Assembly: GCA_017646885.1 (NCBI GenBank)
Contig: JAGCLR010000180.1
Coordinates: forward strand, 1-11,045
Length of the DNA: 11,045 bases
Origin: Methanobrevibacter sp.
GTDB taxonomy: Archaea; Methanobacteriota; Methanobacteria; Methanobacteriales; Methanobacteriaceae
Reading direction: 5' to 3'
Position numbers and translations under genes: made by a program. The notes beneath the pieces are model-generated. The model was given only the letters and a program-made list of their open reading frames with translations. It did not search any database and was not told the DNA's origin. Shown piece after piece: positions 1-5,419 of the stretch. Position 1 is the first letter of the stretch. Each line of letters begins with the position of its first letter.

Positions 1-14
1 ATGGTCGTGAAATT

Positions 15-923
15 ATGATTATTAGAGCACCTTCAAGATTACATATGTCTCTTATCGACATGAATGGGTCTTATAAGAGGATTGATGGTGGTATAGGTCT
101 CGCACTTAGCGATCCACAATTTGTATTAGAAAGTGAAGAAACAAATGAAAAAGGATATACCTTAGAATTTGCTGATGGCATTAGACAAGATTCCATAGAA
201 GAATGTCAAGATAAGATTCCTAAAGCTGCAGAAAAAATTGCAGAACTCTGTGATATTGAATCCGGATTCCATTTTAAAGTTTTAGAAGCTTACCCAGCAC
301 ACTCTGGTTTAGGTTCTGGAACTCAAATCTCAGTTTGTACTGCTCATTTAATGACTGCAACTGCAGGACTTGAATTCTCAAGCAGAGACTTAAGTGCTAT
401 GGTTGGCAGAGGCGGAACCTCTGGTATAGGTACTTTTGCTCATGATTTAGGTGGATTCATTGTTGATGGTGGTCACAGTTTAGAAGAAAAACCTGGATTT
501 TTACCTTCATCTGCATCTAAAGCAAAACCTGCTACATTAATCGCAAGATACGAGTTCCCTGAAGAATGGGATATTTTGCTTGCAATGCCTGAAGTGGAAC
601 AGGTTTCTCACTTGATTTTGATGAATTTGCTCCCATTCTTGCTTGAAAAAGACATTGTTAACTTTGGTTGGGCAATTAAAGAACTTCAAAAAGTCGGGTT
701 CAACAAACTTGAACACAGCTTAGACCCACATTACTTGCCTACTATGCAAGCCCTAGATGATGCAGGAGCTTATGGTACTGGAATCAGTTCATTTGGACCT
801 ACTTTATACACTGTCTTTGATGAAAACAATAAGGATATTGTTAAGGCAGCTGAGGAATTAGTAGGTAAAGACCGTGTAAAAGTCACTAAAGCTCAAAACC
901 ATGGTTATGTAATTGAAAAATAG
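15..923 (+). CDS. mptG: beta-ribofuranosylaminobenzene/phenol 5'-phosphate synthase (methanopterin biosynthesis)
   Basis: This 302-residue protein resembles the GHMP-kinase-fold beta-RFAP synthases of methanogens. The family condenses PRPP with an aromatic acid (p-aminobenzoate in early work, 4-hydroxybenzoate in the revised pathway) and releases CO2 and PPi. This is the first committed step to the aromatic part of tetrahydromethanopterin, in the cytoplasm. Visible signs are the N-terminal RAPSRLHMSLID (4-15), the DGGIG turn (24-28), the GHMP glycine-rich motif PAHSGLGSGTQ (94-104), a GRGGTSGIGTF stretch near 131-141, and a C-terminal GTGISSFGPT motif. The start at 15 fits the conserved N-terminus and has GGTCGTGA four bases upstream, although the frame stays open to the window edge. 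The length is normal for the family. A terminator overlaps the stop codon. Confidence 0.9.
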   Translation: MIIRAPSRLHMSLIDMNGSYKRIDGGIGLALSDPQFVLESEETNEKGYTLEFADGIRQDSIEECQDKIPKAAEKIAELCDIESGFHFKVLEAYPAHSGLGSGTQISVCTAHLMTATAGLEFSSRDLSAMVGRGGTSGIGTFAHDLGGFIVDGGHSLEEKPGFLPSSASKAKPATLIARYEFPEEWDILLAMPEVEQVSHLILMNLLPFLLEKDIVNFGWAIKELQKVGFNKLEHSLDPHYLPTMQALDDAGAYGTGISSFGPTLYTVFDENNKDIVKAAEELVGKDRVKVTKAQNHGYVIEK

Positions 924-947
924 TTATTGTAATTTAACTATTTTTTT
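916..947 (+). terminator. intrinsic terminator of mptG, containing its stop codon
   Basis: Perfect 10-bp inverted repeat AAAAATAGTT (916-925) / AACTATTTTT (936-945) with a 10-nt loop, running directly into a T tract (941-947) and then a second one. The mptG stop codon TAG (921-923) lies in the left arm. The stem is AT-rich, so stability is modest; the T tract is the stronger part of the call. Confidence 0.6.
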
Positions 948-962
948 ATTTTTATAATTTAG

Positions 963-990
963 AATAGTTTTTAAAAAAACTATTTTTTTT
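963..990 (+). terminator. second, tandem terminator-like hairpin after mptG
   Basis: Inverted repeat AATAGTTTTT (963-972) / AAAAACTATT (975-984) with a 2-nt spacer, followed by T-rich sequence to about 1000. It shares the AATAGTT/AACTATT core with the hairpin at 916-945. It could be a back-up terminator for mptG, or lie in the leader of leuD if that gene's promoter is upstream of it. Confidence 0.45.
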
Positions 991-1027
991 AATTTTTTTT
1001 AAGGATTTTATATAAGTAGTGAATACT

Positions 1028-1513
1028 ATGGCTGAAATTAAAGGAAAAGTTTGGAATTTTGGAGATAATATAGATACTGACGTTATCATTCCAGGAAGAT
1101 ATTTAAGAACCTTCAATCCAAAGGATTTGGCATTGCATGTTCTTGAAGGGGAAAGAGCAGATTTTACAAAGAATGTCAAGCAAGGAGACATTATCCTTGC
1201 TGGTGAAAACTTTGGCTGTGGATCTTCAAGGGAACAGGCACCGGTAGCTATCAAGGCAGCAGGTGTTGAAGCTATTGTTGCAAAATCATTTGCACGTATC
1301 TTCTATAGGAACGCAATCAACATTGGTCTCCCAGTTGTTGTTGCAGACATTGAAGCTGATGATGGTGATATTCTATCTGTTGATTTGGAAAAGGGAATCA
1401 TTGTCAATGAAACCAAAAACATTGAAGTTGAATTCCAGGCTTTTGAAGAATTCATGATAAATATATTGTCTGATGGTGGTCTAGTTAAACATTATTTAAA
1501 AGAAAAAGAATAA
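1028..1513 (+). CDS. leuD: 3-isopropylmalate dehydratase small subunit (LeuD/HacB family)
   Basis: This 161-residue protein is the swivel-domain small subunit of an aconitase-family hydro-lyase. Paired with a LeuC-type [4Fe-4S] large subunit, it isomerises 2- to 3-isopropylmalate in leucine synthesis. Visible motifs are GKVWNFGDNIDTD (6-18), the substrate-loop YLRT (25-28), NFGCGSSREQAP (61-72) and SFARIFYRNAINIGLP. In methanogens, YLRT in this loop marks isopropylmalate isomerase, while homoaconitase small subunits carry YLV(M/Y)T, so I favour leucine rather than coenzyme B synthesis. ATG 1028 is chosen because it matches the family N-terminus and has GTGA five bases upstream; a GTG at 1019 would add three residues. 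A TATA-like TTTATATAA at 1007-1015 is too close to serve this start. No leuC or leuB is adjacent. Confidence 0.88.
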   Translation: MAEIKGKVWNFGDNIDTDVIIPGRYLRTFNPKDLALHVLEGERADFTKNVKQGDIILAGENFGCGSSREQAPVAIKAAGVEAIVAKSFARIFYRNAINIGLPVVVADIEADDGDILSVDLEKGIIVNETKNIEVEFQAFEEFMINILSDGGLVKHYLKEKE

Positions 1514-1663
1514 GTTTAATTTAATTGATGGGATGTTTGCTTAAAATCGTATTGTTATAGTAAACTATATCTTAAATTAATCAAACTTTTACTTTAAAGG
1601 CTATCATTTTGAAATATATTTTTTCTTTTATATTTTTAGTAGATTATTTCTAAAAAATTAATG

Positions 1664-1692
1664 TTTTTTCATATTTTTTCATATTTTTTCAA
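1664..1692. repeat. short 10-bp tandem repeat
   Basis: The unit TTTTTTCATA occurs at 1664-1673 and 1674-1683, followed by a partial copy TTTTTTCAA at 1684-1692. It is a low-complexity repeat phased close to one helical turn. No function is evident. Confidence 0.7.
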
Positions 1693-1725
1693 AATGATTT
1701 TTTAAGATTAACTAATAATCAATAC

Positions 1726-1746
1726 ATAAGTTTATAATAAACTTAT
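1726..1746. promoter_or_regulatory. 21-bp near-perfect palindrome, operator-like
   Basis: Arms ATAAGTTTAT (1726-1735) and ATAAACTTAT (1737-1746) are perfect inverted repeats separated by a single A. The site contains TATA-like sequence on both strands and lies about 200 bp before the zinc-ribbon gene and 210 bp after leuD. The short spacer suits a dimeric DNA-binding protein better than an RNA hairpin. Function is inferred only; AT-rich DNA raises the chance background. Confidence 0.35.
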
Positions 1747-1943
1747 TCTATAATATTATAATAATCAATTAAATTTATTAATTAAAATTAATGACATAGC
1801 TATTTTTAATTATTTTTTTAATTTTTCAAGATATGAAAAATTAATTATGTTTTAATTTATTATTTTTATTGAGATTTCAAATTTAGATTGATTTTTAGCT
1901 ATGTTTGATGATTAATGATTACAAAAGATAGTGAGGTGAAAAT

Positions 1944-2585
1944 ATGGTTTGTCCAGTTTGTGGATCTGATGAAGCAGTCATTTTAAAGAATAAGCTTATC
2001 AAGGGTAAAAATAAGGAAATCAGAGAATTCCTATTGAAATGTGATGAATGTGGATCTGTTTATAATGAAAGAATTTCCCAAGATAACCCAAAACCATTTA
2101 GATTAATCATTAGTGAACATGAAGATACTCATAAGATATTTATTGACTTATTCCCTGATGAACAACTTGCTGTTGGGGATTTCTTAATGTCCGAGCTTGG
2201 AAAAGTGAAGATCACTTCTTTAGAGCTTGAAGGAGAAAAGAGAGTTAAGAAAGCTATTGCTCGTGATGTAAAGACCATTTGGGCGTCATCTGAAGAGATT
2301 CCTGCACGTTTTGGAGTTTCAATTGACTTGCATGGAAAGGTCGCTTCATTCAAATGTGAAACAGAACGTGACTTCAAGATAGCTGTTGATGATATTCTAA
2401 AAATTGACAAGTATGTTGCAAGAGTTCATGTGATTAAGACAGAAGAGAGAAAAACCACTAAAGGTTATGCAAAGGCAAAAGTCATTAAAAGGGTTTATGC
2501 AAAACCTGTAAAGTTCAATCATTACGATTATGACTTGACTAAATTCATTGTTCAGGCAAAACCTTTGAATAAGCATAAAAGTTAA
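1944..2585 (+). CDS. archaeal zinc-ribbon protein of unknown function, COG1326/HVO_0476-like
   Basis: This 213-residue cytoplasmic protein opens with a zinc ribbon built from CPVC (3-6) and CDEC (33-36). The middle part (about 50-160) is mixed alpha/beta and contains RFGVSIDLHGKV, probably a beta-strand nucleic-acid-binding fold. The C-terminal third is strongly basic (EERKTTKGYAKAKVIKRVYAKPVKF), as expected of an RNA- or DNA-binding protein. It resembles the conserved, uncharacterised archaeal zinc-finger family COG1326. The start is secure: GAGGTGA (1933-1939) sits four bases before the ATG. It lies 77 bp upstream of the tRNA methylthiotransferase on the same strand and may be co-transcribed with it, hinting at RNA metabolism, but that is inference. 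No membrane segment or signal peptide is seen. Confidence 0.78.
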   Translation: MVCPVCGSDEAVILKNKLIKGKNKEIREFLLKCDECGSVYNERISQDNPKPFRLIISEHEDTHKIFIDLFPDEQLAVGDFLMSELGKVKITSLELEGEKRVKKAIARDVKTIWASSEEIPARFGVSIDLHGKVASFKCETERDFKIAVDDILKIDKYVARVHVIKTEERKTTKGYAKAKVIKRVYAKPVKFNHYDYDLTKFIVQAKPLNKHKS

Positions 2586-2610
2586 TTAAACGACAATTTA
2601 CAATTTTTAA

Positions 2611-2634
2611 TTGGGATTCTATAGTTTATCCCAA
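2611..2634 (+). terminator. hairpin between the zinc-ribbon and methylthiotransferase genes
   Basis: Inverted repeat TTGGGAT (2611-2617) / ATCCCAA (2628-2634) with a 10-nt loop. It is unusually GC-rich for this intergenic DNA. A short T5 (about 2643-2647) follows at some distance, and the next ribosome site starts at 2654. It could be a weak terminator, an mRNA 3'-end stabiliser, or a 5' leader element of the downstream gene. Confidence 0.35.
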
Positions 2635-2662
2635 ATAATCTATTTTTATTATAGAGGATAAT

Positions 2663-3937
2663 ATGAAAGTATTTATAGAAACTTATGGATGCACATTCAA
2701 TCAAGCCGATTCTGAAATCATGGCAGGTATTTTAAATGCCAATTCCATTGAAGTTGTAGACACTCAAGAGGAAGCTGATGCAATCATTGTAAACACTTGT
2801 TATGTTAAATTGCCTACTGAAAGCAAGGTGATAAATAGAATTAAAAAGCTTCAAAATGAATTTCCGGATAAGGAAATCATTGTTGCAGGATGTATGGTTG
2901 AAGTGGATCCTAAAAAGCTTGATGCAATTGGACCAAACTGCTCTTGGATTGGCCCTCACCAATTGAACAAGACTGCTGATGTTGTTAAGTCAGCTATTGG
3001 AGGGGAAGTTACCAGGGAGTTTGGCTTTTCAGATGAGCCTAAAGTTTGTGTTCCTAAGATACGTCAAGACCCATATGTTCATGTTATCCAAATCTGTGAA
3101 GGTTGCTTAGGCTCCTGCAGTTACTGTTGCACTCGCTTTGCAAGAGGACATCTAAACAGTTATCCAATTGAGGATATTGTAAAGGAAGCAAAACAAGCTA
3201 TTGAAGAGGGCTGTGTTGAAATTGAGCTTACCGCTCAAGACACTTCCGCATTTGGAAAGGATACTGGTGAAAGGCTATCTGACTTGATTAAGGAAGTGGC
3301 TAATTTAGATGGTGACTTTAAAGTGCGTGTTGGAATGATGCACCCTAAAAACATAGGAAATGACCTTGAGGATTTAATTGATGCATTTAAGTTGGAAAAG
3401 GTATATAAATTCCTCCATTTGCCTATTCAATCTGGCAGTGATGCAGTCTTGAAGCATATGAGAAGGAACCATACTGTTGAGGATTACAAGAAAATTGTCT
3501 ATAGGTTCAAGGAGGAAATCCCAAACCTTACATTAGCTACAGATATCATTATTGGCTATCCGACAGAAACCGAAGAGGACTTCTTGATGACTGCAGACTT
3601 GATTGAAGAGATCAAATTCAATCTGATTCATTTATCCAAGTATCAGCACAGGGAAGGTGCAAGTTCATCTGATCTTCCAAATATCCCATTTGAGGATATG
3701 AAAAGAAGGTCTAAAATTCTCTCTGATATTAAGTTTGGAATTATTGAAGAGGAAAATAAGTTCCTTAAAGATAAGGAATTAAATGCATTGGTTGTTGGTG
3801 AAGGTTCCAAAGGTGGTTTCATTGCAAAAACCGATTCATATATTCCAGTGGTTGTTCAGGATGTTGAATTGGGAGAATTCATTAAGGTTCATATTGATGA
3901 GACAACTGGAACTTATTTGATTGGTCATAAGATTTAA
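2663..3937 (+). CDS. MiaB-family tRNA t6A37 methylthiotransferase (archaeal e-MtaB/CDKAL1 type)
   Basis: This 424-residue radical-SAM enzyme is of the type that adds a 2-methylthio group to t6A at position 37 of ANN-decoding tRNAs. The N-terminal UPF0004 domain (about 1-115) has its three cluster cysteines at C10 (ETYGCTFN), C46 (VNTCYVK) and C77 (VAGCMV). The radical-SAM domain has CLGSCSYC with C148, C152 and C155 binding the SAM-coordinating cluster, then a TIM-barrel core with LHLPIQSGSD and TDIIIGYPTETEEDF. A TRAM-like beta domain occupies about 370-424. The length suits the archaeal/eukaryotic subgroup rather than longer bacterial MiaB or RimO. GAGG at 2654-2657 supports the start. I leave the symbol blank because mtaB also names an unrelated methanol methyltransferase in methanogens. 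Confidence 0.9.
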   Translation: MKVFIETYGCTFNQADSEIMAGILNANSIEVVDTQEEADAIIVNTCYVKLPTESKVINRIKKLQNEFPDKEIIVAGCMVEVDPKKLDAIGPNCSWIGPHQLNKTADVVKSAIGGEVTREFGFSDEPKVCVPKIRQDPYVHVIQICEGCLGSCSYCCTRFARGHLNSYPIEDIVKEAKQAIEEGCVEIELTAQDTSAFGKDTGERLSDLIKEVANLDGDFKVRVGMMHPKNIGNDLEDLIDAFKLEKVYKFLHLPIQSGSDAVLKHMRRNHTVEDYKKIVYRFKEEIPNLTLATDIIIGYPTETEEDFLMTADLIEEIKFNLIHLSKYQHREGASSSDLPNIPFEDMKRRSKILSDIKFGIIEEENKFLKDKELNALVVGEGSKGGFIAKTDSYIPVVVQDVELGEFIKVHIDETTGTYLIGHKI

Positions 3938-4576
3938 TGGTTTTTTAAGATTTGTTTAAAATCATTCAATTATTTTTAATTTTTATTTTAGATTGTTGAT
4001 TTTTTAAAAATTTTTTTAAAAAATTTTTTTTATTTATTCTTTCTTATTTTTCTTTTAAAAATATTCATTGTTCCTTAATGATTTTTTTAAGGATTTTATT
4101 CTAATTTTCATTGCTTTTATCCTATAATTTTCATTATTTTTTTATTTAGAAAATTCTTAGAAAATTTAGATAAAAAACTCTTTCTAAATTGACTATTTTT
4201 AGAAATAACACTTAATTTATCTTGTATTTTTATTTTAAAGGCTAATTAATTTTTTATTTTGCTTTTAAAGAAAAATTTCTTTCTTTGCTTTTTTTAAAGA
4301 CTATTTGTTATTTATTTGTTAAAATAAAGATATTTGGCTCTTTATTTAAAGAATTAAGAGTTTTTAAAGAGTTTAATTTTTAAGAGTTCTATGGCTTTAA
4401 AATACTCATTTTTCATATATTTTTTATCAAATTTTTTTAATAAGTTTTAATATTTCTCATTATTAAAAAATCTATATTTTTATAACTATTTTTTGGATAA
4501 TAAGTGATTTAATGCAATTAAAAAAGCAAAACATTTATATACTATGTAAAACACACTTTCAATTGGAGGTGAAAAT
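3938..4576. other. 639-bp AT-rich gene-free region upstream of the histone gene
   Basis: No credible ORF or RNA gene is visible. It holds long T/A runs after the methylthiotransferase (3995-4030, likely its 3' end), a hairpin AATTTAGA (4163-4170) / TCTAAATT (4183-4190), several TTTTAAAG or AAAGAG words between 4230 and 4400, and the histone promoter at its right end. The length is large for a compact archaeal genome and may include an unannotated small RNA or long regulatory upstream DNA. Confidence 0.5.
4528..4541 (+). promoter_or_regulatory. BRE/TATA promoter of the histone gene
   Basis: Purine-rich AAAACA (4528-4533) followed by TTTATATA (4534-4541) matches an archaeal BRE plus TATA box. 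The expected start is about 26 bp downstream of the box centre, near 4563, which gives a very short leader just containing the ribosome site. The core AAACATTTATATA is identical to that of the tRNA promoter at 5145-5157. Confidence 0.75.
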
Positions 4577-4777
4577 ATGAGTGAATTACCAATCGCACCT
4601 GTCGGTCGTATCTTAAAAAATGCTGGCGCACAAAGAATTAGTGATGATGCAAAAGTTGCATTAGCTGAAGCTCTTGAAGAAAAAGGTGACGAATTAGCTA
4701 AAAAAGCAGTTAATTTCGCACGCCACGCTGGTAGAAAAACCGTAAAAGCTGAAGATATCAAATTAGCAATCAAATAA
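4577..4777 (+). CDS. archaeal histone, HMfB-like
   Basis: This 66-residue protein is a minimal histone fold (alpha1-L1-alpha2-L2-alpha3) that dimerises and wraps DNA. The opening [20 protein letters not shown] is diagnostic. R11, R20 and the RKT loop (53-55, with K54 and T55) match the DNA-contacting residues of HMfA/HMfB, and RHAGRKT marks L2. G17 corresponds to the small glycine at the dimer-stacking surface that permits extended histone filaments in the family. The C-terminus ends in DIKLAIK, slightly shorter than the roughly 69-residue HMfB, which continues with basic residues. Expression is probably strong: a consensus TATA box, GGAGGTGA (4565-4572) four bases before the ATG, and a GC-containing terminator. 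It appears to be monocistronic. Confidence 0.96.
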   Translation: MSELPIAPVGRILKNAGAQRISDDAKVALAEALEEKGDELAKKAVNFARHAGRKTVKAEDIKLAIK

Positions 4778-4808
4778 TTTTGTTATCTCTAGTTTTTAAC
4801 TGTTAACT

Positions 4809-4845
4809 ATTGGCCAAGATCTTTATTGGCCAATTATTTTTTTTT
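4809..4845 (+). terminator. intrinsic terminator of the histone gene
   Basis: Perfect 9-bp inverted repeat ATTGGCCAA (4809-4817) / TTGGCCAAT (4826-4834) with an 8-nt loop, followed by a nine-T run (4837-4845). Each arm is itself nearly palindromic around TTGGCCAA. This is the most convincing terminator in the window. Confidence 0.85.
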
Positions 4846-5143
4846 CAAATTTTTATACTATTTTTATACTATTTTTATACTATATTTATCAATTTTTATC
4901 TATTTTTATACTGTTTATATACTATTTCTTATTATTTCTAATTATTCCATCTATTTTCGATTCATAGATCCTATTTTTGAATTTATTTTTCCATTAAGTT
5001 TATATGTAATTATCAACATATCTTAATATGTCTATCATATTATTAGATAGGCTCTAGACATCGGTTTTTTAAAGATTCTGTTATTAAAAAGAGTTATTTT
5101 CCAATGGAATTTTTCGATTAAATTTCAAAAAAATCTTTATTTA
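4846..5143. other. gene-free region between the histone terminator and the tRNA promoter
   Basis: Apart from the 11-bp repeats it holds a TATA-like TTTATATG (4999-5006), a hairpin ATGTCTA (5028-5034) / TAGACAT (5055-5061), and a T6 run (5065-5070), which together could define a very short transcript. A 66-codon open frame from 4826 is T-rich noise rather than a gene. Confidence 0.4.
4849..4923. repeat. 11-bp tandem repeat array downstream of the histone terminator
   Basis: The unit ATTTTTATACT occurs exactly at 4849-4859, 4860-4870, 4871-4881 and 4902-4912. Degenerate copies fill the space between (4882-4901) and follow (GTTTATATACT, 4913-4923). The units contain TATAC words. It is low complexity, and the function is unknown. 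Confidence 0.75.
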
Positions 5144-5157
5144 GAAACATTTATATA
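5144..5157 (+). promoter_or_regulatory. BRE/TATA promoter of the tRNA operon
   Basis: GAAACA (5144-5149) plus TTTATATA (5150-5157). The predicted start near 5180 leaves a leader of about 8 nt before the first tRNA, which is normal for archaeal tRNA transcripts. Confidence 0.75.
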
Positions 5158-5187
5158 TAATTATAAACATACTTTAATGAGTAAGAA

Positions 5188-5259
5188 GGACCGGTGGTCT
5201 AGGGGTATGATACCGCCTTGACATGGCGGTGATCACGAGTTCGAATCTCGTTCGGTCCA
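5188..5259 (+). tRNA. tRNA-Val (anticodon GAC)
   Basis: The 72-nt cloverleaf reads clearly. Acceptor strands are GGACCGG (5188-5194) and TCGGTCC (5252-5258), with discriminator A5259. The anticodon stem is CCGCC/GGCGG enclosing TTGACAT, so positions 34-36 are GAC. The T arm is ACGAG-TTCGAAT-CTCGT ending at 5251. The CCA end is not encoded. It is much richer in GC than the flanks. It is followed after only 3 nt by tRNA-Phe, so the two are processed from one transcript. Confidence 0.96.
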
Positions 5260-5262
5260 TTT

Positions 5263-5335
<73 letters not shown>

Positions 5336-5343
5336 CTTTTTTT
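5336..5343 (+). terminator. T-tract terminator of the tRNA operon
   Basis: C followed by seven T residues immediately after tRNA-Phe. Archaeal RNA polymerase terminates at such oligo-T tracts without needing a hairpin. Confidence 0.55.
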
Positions 5344-5383
5344 ATCTAAGGATATTTAGTTTTATTTTATACGAACTATTTTT

Positions 5384-5419
5384 AAAAAGAAAAAAATAAT
5401 AAATTAAAAAATTTATTAT
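5384..5419 (-). terminator. terminator of deoC, containing its stop codon
   Basis: Inverted repeat ATAATAAATT (5396-5405) / AATTTATTAT (5410-5419) with a 4-nt loop. On the minus strand it is followed by T6, C, T5 (5395 down to 5384). The deoC stop codon (5416-5418) lies within the stem. It converges with the tRNA operon terminator. Confidence 0.55.

Larger units (their letters stand above)
1514..1943. other. 430-bp AT-rich intergenic region with several inverted repeats
   Basis: I see no gene here. The region contains a small palindrome TATAGT-AA-ACTATA (1556-1569), a 10-bp tandem repeat (1664-1692), a 21-bp palindrome (1726-1746), a hairpin TTAATTTTTC (1818-1827) / GAAAAATTAA (1835-1844), and a distant inverted pair ACATAGCTA (1794-1802) / TAGCTATGT (1896-1904). 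It must hold the 3' end of leuD transcripts and the promoter of the zinc-ribbon gene, but no TATA box is convincing at the right distance. A small RNA cannot be excluded. Confidence 0.5.

Noticed and set aside
1..18. Tail of an upstream gene overlapping the mptG start
   Set aside because: Two frames end here (TGA at 8-10 or 16-18), but too little sequence is visible to tell whether either is a coding end.
1007..1015. TATA box TTTATATAA just before leuD
   Set aside because: A box here would start transcription near 1037, after the leuD start codon, so it cannot be the promoter of this start.
952..1254. Minus-strand 100-codon frame opposite leuD
   Set aside because: A shadow of leuD, which has clear family motifs on the plus strand; the other long opposite-strand frames over deoC, elp3 and the helicase are rejected for the same reason.
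4849..4923. CRISPR-like repeat array
   Set aside because: The 11-bp units are directly adjacent with no unique spacers, so this is a low-complexity tandem repeat.
4826..5026. 66-codon open frame with a hydrophobic, membrane-like product
   Set aside because: It consists of T-rich terminator and 11-bp repeat sequence giving Phe/Tyr/Ile strings, has no ribosome site, and starts inside the terminator hairpin.
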